Source: Streptomyces sp. NBC_00370 (GTDB lineage Bacteria > Actinomycetota > Actinomycetes > Streptomycetales > Streptomycetaceae). From it: a DNA stretch of 64,000 bases. The translations under genes were made by a program, and so were the position numbers. Shown here piece by piece: positions 36,946-45,330 of the stretch. The DNA is taken from contig NZ_CP107968.1 in assembly GCF_036084755.1 (NCBI RefSeq), positions 4,922,501 through 4,986,500 on the forward strand, written 5' to 3'. The notes under the pieces were generated by a model. That model searched no databases and was not told the origin of the DNA. It was given only the letters and a program-made list of their open reading frames with translations. How positions within the stretch are numbered: the first letter of the stretch is position 1; each line of letters starts with the position of its first letter.

Positions 36946-37515
36946 ATGACCGAGAAGATCAGCGAGCTGCTGCGCTCGGCGGCCGGCCGGACCGTCCCCG
37001 TCGTCCGCCGCATCACCGATGACCAGCTCACGGCGCCCACCCCGTGCGGTGAGTACGACGTCCGCGCGCTCGCCGCGCATCTCCTCCAGGTCGTGGTCGG
37101 CTTCCAGGCGCTCGCCGCCAAGGAGCAGGCCGATCTCAGCTCGCCACCGCCGCCGCTGACGGGGGACTGGCGCGAGCGGTTCGCCGAGGAGACGGACCGG
37201 CTCGTGCGGGCCTGGGAGGAGCCCGGCGCCGAGGAGGGCGTCTCGCAGGGGATGGGGCTGCCGTCGCGCACGATCGGCGCCATGGGGCTTGGCGACCTGA
37301 TGGTCCACGGGTGGGACCTGGCCCGCGCGACGGGACAGCCGTACGAGCTGGATCCGGCGCTCGTGGACGTACTCTGCGCCGAGTACGCGGCGCTGGCACC
37401 GACCGCCCGCAGGATGGGGGTCTTCGGGGAAGAGGTGCCGGTGCCGGCCGACGCGGGCCCGTTCGCCGCGCTGCTGGGCCTGACGGGCCGCGACCCGGCC
37501 TGGGCGGGCCGGTAG
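36946..37515 (+). CDS. TIGR03086-family metal-binding protein (DinB/mycothiol-dependent maleylpyruvate isomerase fold)
   Basis: A 189-residue four-helix protein of the DinB superfamily. The N-terminal MDMPI-type helix has PCGEYDVRALAAHLLQVV, and a second His lies in GDLMVHGWDLARATG; these His residues normally bind a divalent metal. The family includes mycothiol S-transferases, fitting an actinomycete. The ATG is only 12 bases past the MITE-like element, so that element supplies its leader; no ribosome site is evident. A GTG six bases earlier is an alternative start. Confidence 0.85.
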   Translation: MTEKISELLRSAAGRTVPVVRRITDDQLTAPTPCGEYDVRALAAHLLQVVVGFQALAAKEQADLSSPPPPLTGDWRERFAEETDRLVRAWEEPGAEEGVSQGMGLPSRTIGAMGLGDLMVHGWDLARATGQPYELDPALVDVLCAEYAALAPTARRMGVFGEEVPVPADAGPFAALLGLTGRDPAWAGR

Positions 37516-37583
37516 GCGGAGCACGGCCTCCGTCGTCCGTCGGGGGTTCCTTCCGCCTGCGCCCCGGTCCGGGTCATGATGGT

Positions 37584-37601
37584 TACGTATCTCGCTACGT
37601 A
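37584..37601. repeat. Paired TACGTA motifs before the DUF1992 gene
   Basis: TACGTA occurs at 37584-37589 and 37596-37601, one helical turn apart, giving a symmetric site 16 bases before the DUF1992 start. It looks like an operator, but I cannot name a regulator. Confidence 0.4.
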
Positions 37602-37616
37602 GGCGGAGGACCGGGG

Positions 37617-38018
37617 ATGACTGAGCGCAAGCCACCGGGTGTGAGCTTCGAGAGCTGGGCGGACCGGCAGATCAGGGAGGCCGAGGAGCGCGGCGCCTTC
37701 GCCGACCTGCCGGGTCTTGGCAAGCCGCTGGCCTCGGCGAACGCGCCGTACGACGAGCTGTGGTGGGTCAAGGACAAGATGCGGCGGGAGAACCTGTCCT
37801 ACCTCCCGCCCACGCTCATGCTGCGCAAGGAGGCGGAGGACGCCCTCGTCGGCGCGCGGGCGGCCCGCTCGGAGCGGCAGGTCAGACAGATCCTGGCGGA
37901 GATCAACGAGAAGATCGCCGCGTGCCTGGCGAAACCGCCGCCGGGGCCCGTGCTGGGCATCAGGCCGTACGACGTCGAAGAGGTCGTACGGGACTGGCGG
38001 GAGCGCCGAGCCTCGTAA
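37617..38018 (+). CDS. DUF1992 (DnaJ homologue subfamily C member 28-like) protein
   Basis: A 133-residue protein with the DUF1992 signature: FESWADRQIREAEERGAFADL then PGLGKPL, and a helical C-terminal part. The bacterial family lacks the J domain found in some eukaryotic relatives, and its function is unknown. GGCGGAGGA at 37602-37610 is a strong ribosome site for the ATG at 37617. Confidence 0.87.
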   Translation: MTERKPPGVSFESWADRQIREAEERGAFADLPGLGKPLASANAPYDELWWVKDKMRRENLSYLPPTLMLRKEAEDALVGARAARSERQVRQILAEINEKIAACLAKPPPGPVLGIRPYDVEEVVRDWRERRAS

Positions 38019-38134
38019 CGCGCGCCCTCCCAACGCGCCCCCGCCCCGCGCCCGCTGACTGAATCCACGTTCAGCGGGCACACGTTCGCATGCACGCCAC
38101 CGCGCGTTGCGGGTGCGGCGAAGAGGGAGCGGAC

Positions 38135-38407
38135 ATGGAGATTTCCGGCATCATCGCAGCCGTCATCATCGGCATCATCATCGGTGTTCTGGGACGGCTG
38201 GTCGTACCGGGCCGTCAGCACATCGGGGTGATCTGGACGATCATCATCGGCATCGTCGCGGCGCTGATCGGCTCCGCCATCGCGAGCGGTATCGGCGTCG
38301 CCGACACGGACGGACCCGACTGGATCGAGTGGATCATCCAGATCGTCCTGGCGGCGGTCGGTGTGGCCGCGCTGGACCGTGCGAAGTCCCCGAGCCGCCG
38401 CCGCTGA
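38135..38407 (+). CDS. GlsB/YeaQ/YmgE-family membrane protein
   Basis: A 90-residue small membrane protein with three hydrophobic helices and the family pattern GxLGRLVVPGRQ. It belongs to the transglycosylase-associated/stress-envelope family whose members are induced by general stress; biochemical role unknown. AAGAGGGAG (38121-38129) precedes the ATG. The basic tail SPSRRR would lie on the inside. Confidence 0.87.
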   Translation: MEISGIIAAVIIGIIIGVLGRLVVPGRQHIGVIWTIIIGIVAALIGSAIASGIGVADTDGPDWIEWIIQIVLAAVGVAALDRAKSPSRRR

Positions 38408-38456
38408 CCAGCGGCAGAGCGGCGTCACCCATCAGTCAACAGTCAGTCATCAGTCA

Positions 38457-39023
38457 TCAGTCAGAGGACAGAGAACGGCCGCTGAGCAGGTTCCAGCGGC
38501 CGTTCCGTCCGCTCAGCTCCGTCGCGGTCAGCGGCCGTACGTCGATCCGCCAGAACGCCGACGCGGGTGCGCCGACGGCGAGCGCGACGGCCGCGCGTAC
38601 GACGTCCGGCTCCGCCACGACGACGACCCGGCCGCCCTCCGGTGCCAGGTCCCGCAGCCACGCGCCGACCCGCTCGTGCAGCGCCGCCAGCGACTCCCCG
38701 CCGTGCGGCGCCGCCGCCGGGTCGGCCAGCCACGCGGCCACCGACTCCGGTTCGGCGGCGGCGACTTCGTCCAGGGTGCTGCCCTGCCACCGGCCCGTCG
38801 CGCACGGCGCGAGCGCGGGCAGGGGCGTCGCATCCAGGCCGAGCGCCTCGGCCGTACGGACACAGCGCGGCGACGGGGACGCGTAGACCTCGGCGCGGCC
38901 CGCGGGGAAGGGGCCGGCAGCCGCCACGGCCGCCGCGTCGAACCCGGCGTCGTCCGTGCTGAAGCGCGCCTCGCGCAGCGCCGTCGTCATGGCGGGGGAG
39001 ACCAGCGTCAGTCGAGTGGTCAT
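38457..39023 (-). CDS. Degenerate histidine-phosphatase-like protein
   Basis: A 188-residue protein with the fold pattern of the histidine phosphatase (phosphoglycerate mutase) superfamily, such as CobC: SPSPRCVRTAEAL, GRWQGSTLDEV and PHGGESL are clearly of that family. The catalytic RHG triad near the N-terminus reads SPA (LTLVSPAMTTAL), and the second catalytic His position reads AEPDVVRAA, so both histidines appear lost. It is therefore probably not a phosphatase. Such proteins sit near cobalamin or cobalt-transport genes in streptomycetes, which fits here, though a role is unproved. Confidence 0.75.
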   Translation of the reverse strand: MTTRLTLVSPAMTTALREARFSTDDAGFDAAAVAAAGPFPAGRAEVYASPSPRCVRTAEALGLDATPLPALAPCATGRWQGSTLDEVAAAEPESVAAWLADPAAAPHGGESLAALHERVGAWLRDLAPEGGRVVVVAEPDVVRAAVALAVGAPASAFWRIDVRPLTATELSGRNGRWNLLSGRSLSSD

Positions 39024-39052
39024 CCGCCGTCCCCCGCCCTCCGCCGCCGCCG

Positions 39053-39688
39053 TCAGTTGCTGACGCCGACCGCGTGGCCGACCGTCTCCGGAACCGTAAC
39101 GAAGTCCAGCATGGCCCGTGCGACATCCGCGCGGCTGATCGCCGAACCGGCGGGGCCCGCCTCGACGGCGTGCCGGTACGTGCCCTTCCCCGCCGCGTTC
39201 GTCAGCCGGGGCGGCCGGACCGACGTCCAGTCGAGTCCGCTGTCCCGCAGGATCCGCTCCATCGACTCAAGGTCGGTGTAAAGCTCCCTGAGCGCCGCCC
39301 ACATGACCGGCACGACGAGCTTGTGCGTGAACCACGGCTGTCCGGCTCCCGTACGGTTCAGCGGCGCCGCGCTGACCACCACCAGACGGCGGGCGCCGGT
39401 CGCGCGCATCGCGTCGACCACGGCGCGCGCCGAGGCCGAGGCGGGCTTGAGCGGGTCCGTGCGCCCCGCCTGGCCCATCCCGGACAACACGGCCTCGGCC
39501 CCGTCGACCACGCCCCGCAGGGACGCGGCGTCGAGCGCGTCGGCCCGTACGACGTCGAGGTTCGCGTGCTCGACGCCGAGCCGTGCGGGATCCCGTACGG
39601 CGGCCGTCACCTTGTGTCCGTCCGCCAGCGCGTGCGTGACGATCTGCCGCCCGACACCGCCGGTGGCTCCCAGGACCGTGAGCTTCAT
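39053..39688 (-). CDS. NAD(P)H-binding protein (NmrA/SDR-a type)
   Basis: A 211-residue Rossmann protein: GATGGVGRQIV at about 7-17 binds NAD(P)H, followed by VVVSAAPLNR and a C-terminal VRPPRLTN segment typical of atypical SDRs (BLVRB/NmrA-like reductases). It lacks YxxxK. AAGGG stands seven bases ahead of the ATG at 39688. It is divergent from the tetR gene, and two copies of a repressor site sit between them, so it is probably the TetR-controlled target. Confidence 0.87.
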   Translation of the reverse strand: MKLTVLGATGGVGRQIVTHALADGHKVTAAVRDPARLGVEHANLDVVRADALDAASLRGVVDGAEAVLSGMGQAGRTDPLKPASASARAVVDAMRATGARRLVVVSAAPLNRTGAGQPWFTHKLVVPVMWAALRELYTDLESMERILRDSGLDWTSVRPPRLTNAAGKGTYRHAVEAGPAGSAISRADVARAMLDFVTVPETVGHAVGVSN

Positions 39689-39714
39689 GGCGTTGCCCTT
39701 CTCGGGGGACGTGG

Positions 39715-39756
39715 GTGAGTGAATACTTACTCCCTCCAGTGTGAGTGAATACTCAC
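39715..39756. promoter_or_regulatory. Tandem operator copies for the adjacent TetR regulator
   Basis: GTGAGTGAATACTTAC begins at 39715 and GTGAGTGAATACTCAC at 39741. The second is a perfect palindrome with six-base arms around GAAT; the first differs at one base. They are 26 bases apart, in the space between the divergent reductase and tetR genes. Confidence 0.78.
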
Positions 39757-39783
39757 CCACCTGTCAAAGCTAGACTCCGTCCC

Positions 39784-40455
39784 ATGGCCGCTGACACCTC
39801 TCCGCCCGCCCTGACCGGGGGCGCCCTCACCCGCTCGCGCATCCTCGACGCCGCGGCCCGGCTGATGACCAGCGTGGGGCTGACGCGGATGACGACGAAG
39901 GAGATCGCTCGCGAGGCCGGCTGCTCGGAGGCCACGCTCTACAAGCACTTCAGCGACAAGGAAGAGATCTTCGTCCGCGTCCTGCACGAGCGTGCCCCGC
40001 GTTTTCCCGAAGCCCTCGCGGGACTGCCGTCACGCGTCGGCCTGGGCGAGGTGGCGGACCACCTGGAGGAGGTGGTGCGGATGGGCGTGCCCTTCTACCG
40101 CAAGACGTTCCCGATGGGTGCCTCCCTCTTCGCCAGCCCCGGTCTGCTGGCGGCCCACCGCAGGCGGATCGCCGAGGAGAACTCGGGCCCGCACGCCGCC
40201 TCCCGGTCGCTCGCCGGGTATCTGGCGGCGGAGCAGGCCCTGTCCCGGATCGCCCAGGACGTCGACCCGGACGCGGCGGCGATGCTCCTCGTCGGCGCCT
40301 GCTTCCACCGCGCCTTCCTTGAGCTGTTCTACGCACCGGACCCGCCGCCGGGCGTGCTGCTCCCGGCGGGCGAGGAGGAGTTCGCGAAGGAGACGGTCCG
40401 CGCGCTGCTGGCGGGCATCGCGCCACCCGACAGGCCCTCACCCCCCTCACGTTAG
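39784..40455 (+). CDS. TetR/AcrR-family regulator
   Basis: A 223-residue repressor. The N-terminal helix-turn-helix is ILDAAARLMTSVGLTRMTTK then GCSEATLYKHFSDKEEIF; the rest is the ligand-binding helical core. It lies 95 bases from a divergent NAD(P)H-binding reductase, with two palindromic sites between them, the usual layout for local repression. Its ligand is unknown. The stop comes nine bases before cobL, but a shared role with cobalamin is not implied. Confidence 0.92.
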   Translation: MAADTSPPALTGGALTRSRILDAAARLMTSVGLTRMTTKEIAREAGCSEATLYKHFSDKEEIFVRVLHERAPRFPEALAGLPSRVGLGEVADHLEEVVRMGVPFYRKTFPMGASLFASPGLLAAHRRRIAEENSGPHAASRSLAGYLAAEQALSRIAQDVDPDAAAMLLVGACFHRAFLELFYAPDPPPGVLLPAGEEEFAKETVRALLAGIAPPDRPSPPSR

Positions 40456-40464
40456 AGTTCGCAG

Positions 40465-41763
40465 GTGAGCCGCCCACCGACCACCGCCGATGCCCACGCC
40501 GACCCCGCAGCCGACGCCGTGACCGTCGTCGGCATCGGCGCCGACGGCTGGCACGGACTGTCCGGCCCGGCGCGGGCGGCGTTGCGCGGCGCGGACGTAC
40601 TGATCGGCGGACCGCGTCAGCTCGACCTGCTCCCCGAGGAGTGCGCGGGCGAACGGGTCCCGTGGCCCTCGCCGCTGCGGCCCGCGGTGCCCGGCCTGCT
40701 CGCGGCCCACGCGGGGCGCGCCGTCTGCGTCCTGGCCAGCGGCGACCCGATGTTCTACGGCATCGGCCGCGCGCTGACCGAGACCGTCGGCGCCGCCGCG
40801 CTGCGGATCCTGCCGCACCCGTCGTCGGTGTCGTACGCCTGCGCCCGGCTCGGCTGGCCGGTGGAGGACACCGACGTCGTCACCCTGGTCGGCCGCCCCG
40901 CCGACCGGCTCACCGCCGCGCTGCACGACGGGCGCCGGGTCCTGGTGCTGAGCGCCGGCGCGGCGACGCCCGCCGAGGTGGCGGCGCTGCTGCGGGAGCG
41001 CGGTTACGGGCCGAGCCGGCTGCGGGTGCTCGAACAGCTCGGCGGGGCGGACGAGCGGTGCGTCGAGGGAACCGCCGCCAACTGGTCGGCGGCCGAAGGC
41101 GATCCGCTGAACGTCGTCGCCGTGGAGTGCCGCCGCGACCCGGAAGCGCTGCGGCTCGGCGCTGTGCCGGGGCTGCCGGACTCCGCGTACGAACACGACG
41201 GCCAGCTCACCAAGCGCCATGTGCGCGCGGCGACGCTGGCCGCGCTGGCACCCGCGCCCGGCGAGTCGCTGTGGGACGTGGGCGGCGGCTCGGGGTCGAT
41301 CGCCGTCGAGTGGATGCGTACGCACCCGTCCTGCCGCGCGGTCTCGGTGGAGCGCGATCCGGCGCGCGCGGAGCGCATCGGCCGCAACGCGCGGGCGCTC
41401 GGGGTGCCGGACCTGCGGGTCGTCACCGGAGCCGCGCCCGAGGCGCTGGCCGAACTGCCCGCGCCGGACGCGGTGTTCATCGGCGGCGGGCTGACCGCGC
41501 CGGGAATGCTGGAGAGCTGCTGGGAGGCTCTGCGGGTCGGCGGCCGGCTGGTCGCCAACACCGTGACGCTGGAGTCCGAGGCGCTGCTGGCCGACTGGTA
41601 CCGGCGCCACGGCGGGGAGTTGACCCGGCTCGCCGTCGCCCACGCCGTGCCGGTGGGCGGCTTCACCGGGTGGCGGCAGGCGATGCCGGTCACCCAGTGG
41701 GCGGTCACGAAATCCGCGGCCACGAAATCCGTGAGCGACACGGCCCCAGGAGGCCAACGATGA
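40465..41763 (+). CDS. cobL: Precorrin-6Y C5,15-methyltransferase (decarboxylating)
   Basis: A 432-residue CbiE-CbiT fusion. The first 200 residues are the CbiE methylase domain (TVVGIGADGWHGL, then VLASGDPMFYGIG). From about 250 the CbiT part has a Rossmann S-adenosylmethionine site (WDVGGGSGSIAVEW) and NARALGVPDLRVVTGAAPEAL. Together they methylate C5 and C15 of the corrin ring and remove the C12 acetate carboxyl. The GTG at 40465 opens the gene, and its stop overlaps cobM as ATGA. These are the first of the split cobalamin genes in the window. Confidence 0.95.
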   Translation: MSRPPTTADAHADPAADAVTVVGIGADGWHGLSGPARAALRGADVLIGGPRQLDLLPEECAGERVPWPSPLRPAVPGLLAAHAGRAVCVLASGDPMFYGIGRALTETVGAAALRILPHPSSVSYACARLGWPVEDTDVVTLVGRPADRLTAALHDGRRVLVLSAGAATPAEVAALLRERGYGPSRLRVLEQLGGADERCVEGTAANWSAAEGDPLNVVAVECRRDPEALRLGAVPGLPDSAYEHDGQLTKRHVRAATLAALAPAPGESLWDVGGGSGSIAVEWMRTHPSCRAVSVERDPARAERIGRNARALGVPDLRVVTGAAPEALAELPAPDAVFIGGGLTAPGMLESCWEALRVGGRLVANTVTLESEALLADWYRRHGGELTRLAVAHAVPVGGFTGWRQAMPVTQWAVTKSAATKSVSDTAPGGQR

Positions 41764-42521
41764 CGGTGTACTTCATCGGCGCGGGCCCCGGCGCCGCCGA
41801 CCTGATCACGGTGCGCGGCGCCCGCAGGCTCGCCGCGTGCGCGGTGTGTCTGTACGCCGGCAGCCTCGTCCCGCGCGAACTGCTCGCCGAATGCCCGCCG
41901 GACGCACGGCTGGTGGACACCGCGCGGATGGATCTGGACGGTATTACGGCCGAGTTGGTCCGCGCCCACGAGAACGGCCAGGACGTGGCCCGGCTGCACT
42001 CCGGCGACCCGTCGGTCTTCAGCGCGGTCGCCGAGCAGATGCGACGGCTCGACGCGCTCGGCGTCCCGTACGAAGTCGTCCCCGGCGTACCGGCGTTCGC
42101 GGCGGCGGCTGCCGCGCTGAAGCGGGAGTTGACCGTGCCGACCGTCGGCCAGACGGTCATCCTCACCCGCGTCGCCCAGCAGGCCACCCCGATGCCGCCC
42201 GGCGAAGACCTCGCCACGCTCGGCCGCAGCGGCGCCCTGCTGGTCCTGCACCTCGCGGCCCGCTACACCGACCGCGTGGTGGCCGAACTCCTCCCGCACT
42301 ACGGCCCCGACTGCCCGGCGGCGGTGGTGGCGATGGCCAGCCGCCCGGACGAACTGATCCTGCGCGGCACCCTCGCCGACATCGCCGGCCAGGTGAAGGC
42401 GGCGGGCGTGGTCCGCACGGCGGTGATCCTGGTCGGCCGCACCCTGGCGGCCACCCAGTTCCGCGACAGCCACCTGTACTCGACGGAACGCGACCGCGAC
42501 CACGACAGCGGCGAAGCCTGA
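41760..42521 (+). CDS. cobM: Precorrin-4 C11-methyltransferase
   Basis: A 253-residue tetrapyrrole methylase adding the C11 methyl to precorrin-4. VYFIGAGPGAADLITVRGA is the N-terminal signature, RLHSGDPSVFSAVAEQ the substrate-side motif and PTVGQTVILTR the third conserved block. It begins inside the cobL stop codon (ATGA) and ends ten bases before the convergent aldo/keto reductase stop, so cobL and cobM form a two-gene operon cut off from the rest of the pathway. Confidence 0.95.
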   Translation: MTVYFIGAGPGAADLITVRGARRLAACAVCLYAGSLVPRELLAECPPDARLVDTARMDLDGITAELVRAHENGQDVARLHSGDPSVFSAVAEQMRRLDALGVPYEVVPGVPAFAAAAAALKRELTVPTVGQTVILTRVAQQATPMPPGEDLATLGRSGALLVLHLAARYTDRVVAELLPHYGPDCPAAVVAMASRPDELILRGTLADIAGQVKAAGVVRTAVILVGRTLAATQFRDSHLYSTERDRDHDSGEA

Positions 42522-42531
42522 GCCGTGCGGA

Positions 42532-43575
42532 TCAGCTGACCGGAACGGCCGGGGCGTCGAGCAGCGAGCGGTCGCCGTCGAAGCCGTGGCTCAGCGCCGC
42601 CGCGACGTCCTCGTGCGGGGTGCCCATCCGGACCGCGCTGACCTCGTCCAGCAGCCGGTAGTGCTCGTCGCCGAGTTCGAGCTGGAGCGACGCGAGATAT
42701 TCCGCCAGGTGCGTCAGTGAGCGGGGGCCGACGATCGGGACCAGGGCGGTGTGCGCCTGCGCGCCCCGGCGGCGGAGCCAGGCCAGCGAGACCTGGACGG
42801 GGCTCGTGCCGAGCTCGTCGGCGACCGCCAGTACGGCATCGACGGTGGCGCGCTGCGCGGCGCCCTCGACCGCGTCGCCGCGCGCGGACAGCCGACCCTG
42901 TCCGCCCTGCCGGTACTTGCCGGTGAGCAGCCCTCCGGCCAGCGGCGAGTAGAGGAACGCGCCCAGGCCGTGGGCCTGCACCATCGGCAGCAGTTCCCGC
43001 TCGGCCGACCGCTCGGCCAGGCTGTACTCGGTCTGGATGCCGACCAGCGGGGCCAGGCCGCGCAGGTCCGCACGGGCCGCGGCGCCGGCCACCCGCCAGG
43101 CCGGGAAGTTGGAGAGTCCGCCGTGCAGGATCTTGCCGGAGCGGATCAGGTCGTCGAAGCCGGCCAGGATCTCCTCGACCGGGGTGGTGCCGTCGGGGAA
43201 ATGCGGCATGAAGACGTCCACGTGGTCGGTGTTCAGGCGGCGCAGACTCGCCTCCAGGGAACGGACCATGATCTTGCGGCTGTTTCCGGTGGTGCCGGGG
43301 CGGGGCTTGTCCTGCCGGGTCCCGCTGTACTTGGTGAGCACCACGAAGTCGTCCCGCCGGCGGCCGAGCAGCTCGCCCAGCACGGTTTCGGCCGCTCCGT
43401 CCTGGTAGAGGTTGGAGGTGTCGAACGTGGTGCCGCCCGCGGCGACGAAGGCCTCGAAGATCTGCCGCGAGGCCTCGGGTCCCGCACTGGTGGCCGAGGT
43501 GCCGAAGTTCGCGGTCCCCAGCGCGTACTCCGACACCCGTAGCCCGGTCAGTCGGCCGAACGTCTGATAGCGCAT
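42532..43575 (-). CDS. Aldo/keto reductase
   Basis: A 347-residue NADP-dependent TIM-barrel reductase of the AKR superfamily. The catalytic tetrad appears as D and Y in FDTSNLYQDG, K in VLTKYSG and H in DVFMPHFPD. It probably reduces an aldehyde or ketone; the substrate is unknown. CAGGAG lies six bases before the ATG at 43575. A perfect inverted repeat lies between it and the divergent tetR gene, so it is likely under that repressor. Confidence 0.92.
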   Translation of the reverse strand: MRYQTFGRLTGLRVSEYALGTANFGTSATSAGPEASRQIFEAFVAAGGTTFDTSNLYQDGAAETVLGELLGRRRDDFVVLTKYSGTRQDKPRPGTTGNSRKIMVRSLEASLRRLNTDHVDVFMPHFPDGTTPVEEILAGFDDLIRSGKILHGGLSNFPAWRVAGAAARADLRGLAPLVGIQTEYSLAERSAERELLPMVQAHGLGAFLYSPLAGGLLTGKYRQGGQGRLSARGDAVEGAAQRATVDAVLAVADELGTSPVQVSLAWLRRRGAQAHTALVPIVGPRSLTHLAEYLASLQLELGDEHYRLLDEVSAVRMGTPHEDVAAALSHGFDGDRSLLDAPAVPVS

Positions 43576-43592
43576 GACAACTCCTGAAAATT

Positions 43593-43616
43593 GGTGGTGC
43601 GATAAGCTCCACCACC
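43593..43616. promoter_or_regulatory. Operator between aldo/keto reductase and tetR
   Basis: GGTGGTG (43593-43599) and CACCACC (43610-43616) are perfect seven-base complements with a ten-base centre. They lie between two divergent starts, as expected for a TetR site. Confidence 0.72.
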
Positions 43617-43647
43617 GTACCAAGAAAAACGAGGGGTCACTCTTTTT

Positions 43648-44184
43648 ATGCCCAAGGTCAGTCAGGCGCACCTCGACGCCCGCCGTCAGCAGATCGTGGA
43701 CGCCGCCCGCGCCCGGTTCGCCAGTCATGGCTTCGCCCGCACGTCCATGGCCGACATCGTCACCGAGTCCGGACTCTCCAACGGGGCCATCTACCGGTAC
43801 TTCAAGAGCAAGGACGAGATCGTCGTCGCCGTCTGCGAGGAGGGGACCGAAGCCCTGCCGGAGGCGCTCACCGCCGAGGCCGTCGCGGGCTTCCTCGCCT
43901 TCGTACGGGCCCGTGCGCGCGAGAGCGACCACGGGCGGCTGGTCGCCCAGATCTACGCCGAAGCCGCGGTGTCGCCGCCGCTGGCGGCCGTCGTCCAGCG
44001 ACAGCTCGCCGCCATGCGGGACGCGGTCGCCGGGCTGGTGCCCGAAAGCCGCCGGCCGCAGGCCGCGCAGATCGCCGAAGGGTTCGTCGCGCTCTGCATG
44101 AGCTACAGCCAGCAGCTCGCCATCCGCGGTGACCTGGACCCCGCGCCCTTCACCGCGGCACTGATGTCGGTCATCGACGGATAG
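43648..44184 (+). CDS. TetR/AcrR-family regulator
   Basis: A 178-residue repressor with a typical helix-turn-helix (IVDAARARFASHGFARTSMADI then SGLSNGAIYRYFKSKDEI). It is divergent from an aldo/keto reductase, 72 bases apart, with one perfect palindrome between. It probably represses that reductase and itself and releases the DNA when a toxic carbonyl or related compound binds. The 180 bases after its stop hold nothing I can name. Confidence 0.92.
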   Translation: MPKVSQAHLDARRQQIVDAARARFASHGFARTSMADIVTESGLSNGAIYRYFKSKDEIVVAVCEEGTEALPEALTAEAVAGFLAFVRARARESDHGRLVAQIYAEAAVSPPLAAVVQRQLAAMRDAVAGLVPESRRPQAAQIAEGFVALCMSYSQQLAIRGDLDPAPFTAALMSVIDG

Positions 44185-44363
44185 CGGGGGACAAGCCGGG
44201 GGCCGGAGGTTACGGGGCCAGCCGGGCGACCGCGCCCGTTTCGAGGGCGGCCCAGAGCGCGCCGGCAAGTCCTCGGCAGACGCGTCGGGCGGTGACCCAC
44301 GCACCCTGTCTGCCGGAGGACGGCTCGTGCAATCGCTTTTTCCGGGTGGGACGCGTTCGCGGC

Positions 44364-44960
44364 TCAGGTGGGGAGCTGCGTGCCCGACTGCTCGCGCACC
44401 ATGTAGTCCGCGTACCAGTCGGGCCAGTTGATGTCCTCCTCGCCCGTCCGCTTCTCGTGCTCGCCGTGGGCCGCCGCCGCGCGGCGCAGCGCGCTCGCCA
44501 GGTCCGGGGTCGAGGTGAACGTCGTCCCCGCGGAGTCGACACGGCCCGGCAGCCGGGAGGTGATCTCCTGGAGCAGCCAGGTGTTGCCGTCGGGGTCGGC
44601 GAAGGTGGCGAGGGACGAGTAGCTGTTGTGCCCGGGGTCGGGGCCCGCCTCCGGGCCTGCGACCGGGCCGTTCTCACCGAGGTGGAAGATCTCGCCCACG
44701 TTCACACCGGCGGCCAGCAGGTCGTCGCGCGTCGCAGCGAGGTCCGAGACGATCAAGTACAGCCGCTGGGCCGACCCGGGCGCGCCTGTCGTCAGGCCCT
44801 CACCGAACTGGACCGAGCACCACGAGCCGGGCGGCGTCAACTGGACGACCCACGGAGGAGTTGCGTCCAGCCGCCAGCCGAGCTTCTGGTAGAACTCCCG
44901 CGCCCGGTCGACGTCCGAGACGGGCAGGGTGACCACTTCAAGTTTCATGTCAGCACGCAT
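44364..44960 (-). CDS. VOC-fold (glyoxalase/bleomycin-resistance) protein with C-terminal extension
   Basis: A 198-residue protein. The first 130 residues are one vicinal-oxygen-chelate domain (LPVSDVDRAREFYQKLGWRL; FADPDGNTWLLQEI). The last 60 residues (ASALRRAAAAHGEHEKRTG, then NWPDWYADYMVREQ) form an added helical piece common to a Streptomyces subgroup. GGAGGT precedes the ATG at 44960. The following DUF1330 gene on the same strand is ten bases upstream, so the two form an operon. Substrate unknown. Confidence 0.85.
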   Translation of the reverse strand: MRADMKLEVVTLPVSDVDRAREFYQKLGWRLDATPPWVVQLTPPGSWCSVQFGEGLTTGAPGSAQRLYLIVSDLAATRDDLLAAGVNVGEIFHLGENGPVAGPEAGPDPGHNSYSSLATFADPDGNTWLLQEITSRLPGRVDSAGTTFTSTPDLASALRRAAAAHGEHEKRTGEEDINWPDWYADYMVREQSGTQLPT

Positions 44961-44970
44961 CGTGACCTCC

Positions 44971-45330
44971 TCACGTCGTACCCGCCGCCGCGATGGCGGC
45001 CCGTACCTGCTGGGCGAACCCGGCCACGGTGAAATCGGGGGCCACGCCCTCGATGAAGACCAAGTCGCTGATGGCGCTGTTGATCCGCAGGTGCCGGATC
45101 GCCCGGTACTCCGGCGAGTCGTACCACTCGCGGGCGGCGTCCATGGTCGGGAACTCCATCAGTACGGCGGAGTCCGGCCAGGCGCCTTCGACGACCTCCA
45201 CAGGGCCTTGAGCCAGCCACCGGCCGCCGAACGGCTTTGCGGTGCCTTCCACTTGCTCCAGATACGACAGTCCCTCCTCGGTGGGAACACCGCCGGGGAT
45301 GCGCAAATGGTTGATCAGGTACGCCGTCAT
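44971..45330 (-). CDS. DUF1330 domain protein
   Basis: A 119-residue dimeric alpha/beta-barrel protein: the DUF1330 patterns are AYLINHLRIP, EVVEGAWPDSAVLMEFP and AREWYDSPEYRAIRHLR. The family has no settled activity. It lies immediately upstream of the VOC-fold gene and is probably co-transcribed with it. Confidence 0.87.
   Translation of the reverse strand: MTAYLINHLRIPGGVPTEEGLSYLEQVEGTAKPFGGRWLAQGPVEVVEGAWPDSAVLMEFPTMDAAREWYDSPEYRAIRHLRINSAISDLVFIEGVAPDFTVAGFAQQVRAAIAAAGTT

Noticed and set aside
38428..38464. Short AGTCATC-like repeats between the GlsB-type and histidine-phosphatase-like genes
   Set aside because: They are too short and irregular to assign a function; probably chance slippage.
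44185..44363. Gap between a tetR gene and the VOC-fold gene
   Set aside because: Searched for hairpins, small genes and tRNA; nothing convincing seen.
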